From assembly GCF_026151205.1 (NCBI RefSeq), contig NC_087082.1:17205401-17269400 (forward strand): a DNA stretch of 64,000 nt, given 5' to 3'. Both the position numbers and the translations under genes were made by a program. Shown here piece after piece: positions 60,093 through 64,000 of this stretch. Source of the stretch: Bolinopsis microptera. Taxonomy: Eukaryota > Ctenophora > Tentaculata > Lobata > Bolinopsidae. Position 1 is the stretch's first letter. Every line of letters starts with the position of its first letter. The notes beneath the pieces are model-generated. The model ran no database searches. It was not told where the DNA came from and saw only the letters and a program-made list of their open reading frames with translations.

Positions 60093-62532
60093 TTAACATG
60101 TTAACACAAAAAACAGCAAGCTAAAAATGATCGGAACACCCATCCATTTACACGAACCGTTTACCAAAAGATGAACCTCAGTACTATACGGCTGGTTAAC
60201 ATACGGATACAGCGTGCACGTAAAGGTCGAGTTTCTCACTGCATTCTCTATCATCACACTGGATTCCTGAACTCCACCAATGTTTATACCGTTTATAAAC
60301 TTGTGTTCTGGAAGTTTGCTGATTTCTGTTCCTTGATCATCTTCCCACGTCACGGTCAAGTTCTTCACTATATCTGAGGAGATACTGTTACTGCTTATGT
60401 AACTTTAACAGATTTCTGAAAGTTTTTTAAACATTTTACCTTGAAACTACTATTGATACGTGATTAAACATTGATATACAGCCGAGTATTTCATAATTCT
60501 CTTACCAGTAGTATAGCCAGTATATAGATACACAATTTGTAACGCGGAGGAAATAAGAAAAGAACTAGTTGACCCTTGTGAAGCCGAGCTTAAACTGTGT
60601 GTAAAATATCACTCAGAGTAATGACTACTCAGAGTCACTTACCAGTCACTTACCAGTCACTTTCCAGTCACTTACCAGTCACTTACCAGTCATTTGCCAG
60701 TCATTTGTCAGTCACTTACCAGTCACTTACCAGTCACTTACCAGTCACTTTCCAGTCACTTACCAGTCACTTACCAGTCATTTGCCAGTCATTTGTCAGT
60801 CATTTACCAATCACTTACCAGTCACTTACCAGTCACTTACCAGTCATTTGTCAGTCACTTACCAGTCACTTACCAGTCACTTACCAGTCACTTACCAGTC
60901 ACTTACCAGTCACTTACCAGTCATTTGCCAGTCATTTGTCAGTCACTTACCAGTCACTTACCAGTCACTTACCAGTCACTTTCCAGTCACTTACCAGTCA
61001 CTTACCAGTCATTTGCCAGTCATTTGTCAGTCACTTACCAGTCACTTACCAGTCACTTACCAGTCACTTTCCAGTCACTTACCAGTCACTTACCAGTCAT
61101 TTGCCAGTCATTTGTCAGTCACTTACCAGTCACTTACCAGTCACTTACCAGTCACTTTCCAGTCACTTACCAGTCATTTACCAGTCACTTACCAGTCATT
61201 TGTCAGTCACTTACCAGTCACTTACCAGTCACTTTCCAGACACTTACCAGCCACTTACCAGTCACGTACCAGTCACTTACCAGTCATTTGTCAGTCACTT
61301 ATCAGTCACTTACCAGTCACTTTCCAGTCACTTACCAGTCATTTACCAGTCACTTACCAGTCATGACGCAAGAAAGAGTAGCTGAGTCCCCCTGGTTCAC
61401 AGTAGCATCATGTGGGGTCACTATGAAGAGGAATACTCTTCTTATACCCTCCCAGTTTGTACCGTCCCCGCTTGTAAACTTGCACTTGTAGATATCGTCT
61501 GAGGTGTTAATAAATGTTTTAGTCGATCGAATTGTACTTGAAGGGGATAGGGAATTTAAAAGAAAAACTTAACGATTACGTTGAAGGATTCGGATGTTCT
61601 TCTTAGTACCTTGAGTGTTGACGGTTGCACCTATTGTGAGGGTTGAAGTTATTGTATCATCATCTTGTGAGGAAGCTATGCTGAATCCGTCATCTGAGTC
61701 TGTTATCTCTTTACCGTCACCTGATCACACTGATCACACTTCGTGTTAGTGTGTTTTACTAGAATACTACTAGTCTCAATACATACTGATTCATCAAACT
61801 GAGAAGTGACTTTGTGAGATTTGTAGGCGGATAAACAGTTTGATTTGCAAATATCACTGAGCTGACTCCTACAGGACTCTGGTTGGTGGTTGTAATTAAG
61901 TCGTGCATTTTGACGGATATGACTATTTCAATTAAGTTCTACTAACTGTTTCTTGTCCAAGTCTGTGTCACGTCCCCGTCCCCGTCCGGAGCGTTAACCA
62001 AGGAACAAACCACCGACATGGTCGTGTTCATGTGACCAATAGCCGGCCTAGAACTCTTTACTTCAGGTTCTGGTGGTGTCAGAAATTCTTCTGGGAATAA
62101 AAACTGCTTTTTTAGTCGTATGGTAAAACTGTCTGATAAATGTCTTTGTCTGTCGAACGAATCTTTGTTAAGCGAAACTCTAGTATAGTAATTTCACAAC
62201 AGACGTCCGTAATGATCTCAAATTTGTTATATACCAAATAATTTGAGATCATTATGAACGTGTCTGTTCGAAGACTTACTACATTTGGGTCTCAAACAAA
62301 GATTCATCACACCGTCGAACAGAGAAAGAAAATCAATGTATTTTCATCTTCAAATATTCAATGTATAGAATATATTATCTCGTCGAGCCAACATGAAATA
62401 ACACTTAATTCATGCAGTACATTTAAAGTTACCAGGCTCCGGTTTAAGCTGTATTTCTGGACTATTCTGGGATAATTCATCTGTTGAACTCACGAAAACA
62501 AAAACTGATAGAACAAGTATTAGAATATTCAT
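60093..62532 (-). CDS. GPI-anchored protein with two Ig-like domains, 5 exons
   Basis: Minus-strand exons 62532-62433, 62090-61947, 61720-61610, 61498-61358 and 60373-60093 join, every intron in phase 1, into 258 aa. Signal peptide MNILILVLSVFVFVSST. First Ig-like domain: MSVVCSLVNAP, TQTWTRN, then DDIYKCKF (C, W and Y-x-C). Second: DSATLSCVMT, LTVTWEDD, STFTCTLYPY. The C-terminus NGSCKWMGVPIIFSLLFFVL-TC is a GPI-attachment signal (small residues, then a hydrophobic end with no cytosolic tail). Phase-1 introns bounding or splitting Ig domains are typical of animal Ig genes. Likely a cell-surface recognition or adhesion protein; ligand unknown. Intron 4 is built largely from a splice-donor minisatellite. 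Joining across that intron restores the second Ig domain exactly. Confidence 0.82.
60635..61357 (-). repeat. 11-bp minisatellite whose unit is a 5' splice site
   Basis: About 65 units of GTAAGTGACTG on the minus strand (CAGTCACTTAC on the plus strand), with variants GTAAATGACTG, GCAAATGACTG, ACAAATGACTG and GAAAGTGACTG. The array starts at the donor of exon 4 of the GPI-Ig gene; the exon itself ends ATGACTG, the last bases of the unit. Open frames through it are artefacts. Confidence 0.95.
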
Positions 62533-63259
62533 GATTAGTTACAAATGACAAATCAAATACCGAGTTAACTGAACTGGCATTAAGAATTGATTTGATCGAA
62601 GGATTGTAGTGGTAAGACGATCACTGATTTACTTCGCTCCCCCACGGTCCACACTGCCTTATTCGGTCTCATATTGATGGTCTTTAAGTAGGTGATAATT
62701 AAAATTGTGAAACAAACTCAATTTTAAATGATTTGTGCTGTGTTACGTGAGTAAAAATAAATCTCTTTATTCTTAAGAAAATATATTATATTATATGCCT
62801 ACCCTCAAGTGGTTCTGGAAACATATAATTTGTAACGAGAGTTAAAAGCTTGCTTGTCTTCAATTAAACTTACAACAAATGGCCCTTTCAGTGATTTTCT
62901 GGTTATCTTGAAATCTCCATTCTTTATATTTCCATGAATCACAAGTCTTCTGTCTCAAGTTTGACCTGATAAAGCTGCACTGTAAGGTGTCATATTAGTT
63001 GTCTCTTCCTTACAAACGTTCATCCGTTATAGTTGGTAGATTTCAAAGAAAGGACACGTAGTTCAAATACAGTTATCTTGATTGATTATTAGAAATATCA
63101 GTTTTACGGTTTTATTGACCGGATTGCGACACCACCCAAAAGCACAGCAAAGCATGTCCTCGTTACAGCCCTAATATACTGTTCCATGGCTATCACGGCG
63201 GACGTGTAGTTTACTAATTCTAGTAATTGGGTGAAGCAGACAGAGCACCTATAACAACG
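62533..63259. other. Upstream region of the GPI-Ig gene; nothing recognised
   Basis: AT-rich, no supported gene. Confidence 0.4.
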
Positions 63260-63262
63260 TGT

Positions 63263-63306
63263 GTGACGTCACTGTCTCACCAGTGACGTATCTGTGACGT
63301 CACTCG
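63263..63306. promoter_or_regulatory. Cluster of cAMP-response-element-like sites
   Basis: TGACGTCA at about 63264 and 63295 and a variant TGACGTAT between them, within 45 bp, about 0.75 kb upstream of the GPI-Ig start (minus strand). Suggests a CREB/ATF-bound element; motif evidence only. Confidence 0.45.
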
Positions 63307-64000
63307 GTCATGTGATCTGTATCCGTACTATGCTGTACTTTGTACTGCTGTAATTTTATTCTCTATAACCAATCCACCTGTGTCTATTTGGGCACACTTC
63401 AAAGTTGTTTAATGTCCGGACTTATTAATTTTAAATTTAGTGGAAGTACCACCCAAAAGAAGACCTCTTTGCATTGTGCAGTTATCAATATAACCCCGTG
63501 GATAAACATCTACTATGGAGATCAAAAGAAAATATCAAAAGAAAATATAGCGTATGTCAGAGCGGCTCTACTATCTGAATAGATTCAACATCGTTCACGC
63601 TGCGTTGATGGAACTGTAACTCATATTAGTCATATATTAGTACTTTAGTACGTATGCAGTTGTAAGTTGAGAAAACATAAAATTGCATGAACAACTTTGT
63701 TGAACTAAATATGGATTTACAAGCACGCACATAGCTCTTGGAGGACAAATCTCTTCGAAAAAAGAGTTATATATTACTATTAGGGTGGTTCACTGGTTCA
63801 GTGGTTATAACTGACTTAAGGTTCTGATTATATCTAAATTTGAATAGCTACATATTCTTATCAGTAACGTATGTTAAATTACTACAGCCGGGCTATCTTG
63901 TATATATGTCATTAACAAAACCCCAAGGGGGCAACGTGGTATTGTAGTCTCAAATAAATGCCATTATTTTATTCGCACGAAGGAGTATAAATACTCTAAT
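63307..64000. other. Window end; no gene recognised
   Basis: An 80-codon frame at 63340-63582 has no recognisable features. Otherwise AT-rich. Confidence 0.4.

Noticed and set aside
60597-61491. Three overlapping plus-strand frames of 190-265 codons (SHLPVTYQSLT-like repeats)
   Set aside because: The 11-bp minisatellite is open in all three frames because 11 is not a multiple of three and the unit lacks plus-strand stops. The real gene is on the minus strand and this is its intron.
62254-62475. 73-codon plus frame over the first GPI-Ig exon
   Set aside because: Opposite-strand shadow of the signal-peptide exon and its intron.

Overview
The window is nuclear DNA from an animal. Genes are split by GT-AG introns, coding islands sit in AT-rich, repeat-dense DNA, and the recognisable proteins are metazoan: Cu/Zn superoxide dismutase, DHDDS-type cis-prenyltransferase, the minor-spliceosome protein SNRNP25, a DPF/BAF45-type double PHD finger protein and an FBXO31-like F-box protein. 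An oxalate/formate-antiporter-type MFS carrier, immunoglobulin-like receptors, an R2/R4-type retrotransposon and possible spliced-leader acceptors next to several start codons would fit an early-branching invertebrate. A cnidarian (possibly hydrozoan) is my best guess, but this is inference, not proof.

Layout. 0-0.84 kb: one internal exon of an unknown gene running straight into a 28-bp minisatellite. 1.5-19.9 kb: two intronless, divergently oriented paralogous Ig-like membrane receptors (minus at 1.5-3.3 kb, plus at 18.3-19.8 kb) enclose a small basic protein gene (10.4-11.5 kb), SNRNP25 (12.2-14.1 kb) and many inverted-repeat elements. 20.3-25.4 kb: a long non-LTR retrotransposon with an intact 1135-aa ORF (Myb-like region, reverse transcriptase, zinc knuckle, restriction-like endonuclease) lying between AAT repeats. 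25.6-28 kb: short inverted-repeat elements, one carrying degenerate telomeric repeats, and a LINE fragment. 28.4-37.4 kb: an unknown multipass membrane protein, SOD1, an FBXO31-like exon and a tiny two-exon gene. 39.2-45.9 kb: the eight-exon MFS carrier, with an antisense secreted-peptide gene and two long foldback elements in its introns. 46.6-49.7 kb: single-exon DHDDS and a single-exon unknown. 50.3-56.8 kb: seven-exon DPF-type gene. 57.8-58.5 kb: start of a WW-domain gene. 60.1-62.5 kb: five-exon, GPI-anchored, two-Ig-domain protein on the minus strand.

The genes do not form one pathway; they look like ordinary neighbours in an animal genome. Three cell-surface Ig-like proteins in 64 kb do suggest a recognition or immunity neighbourhood. 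The most unusual feature is the relation of tandem repeats to gene boundaries: one 11-bp minisatellite is made of dozens of copies of a 5' splice site, a 28-bp minisatellite also starts exactly at a donor, a TG microsatellite follows another donor, a 10-bp minisatellite runs into an acceptor, and one array is built from duplicated copies of the DHDDS C-terminal coding end.

Mobile DNA is mostly non-autonomous: hAT-like elements with 8-bp duplications (one with another element nested in it), TA-flanked elements, TTAA-flanked foldback elements and long-TIR elements. Exon structures were derived by hand from splice sites and reading-frame continuity; no similarity search was run.
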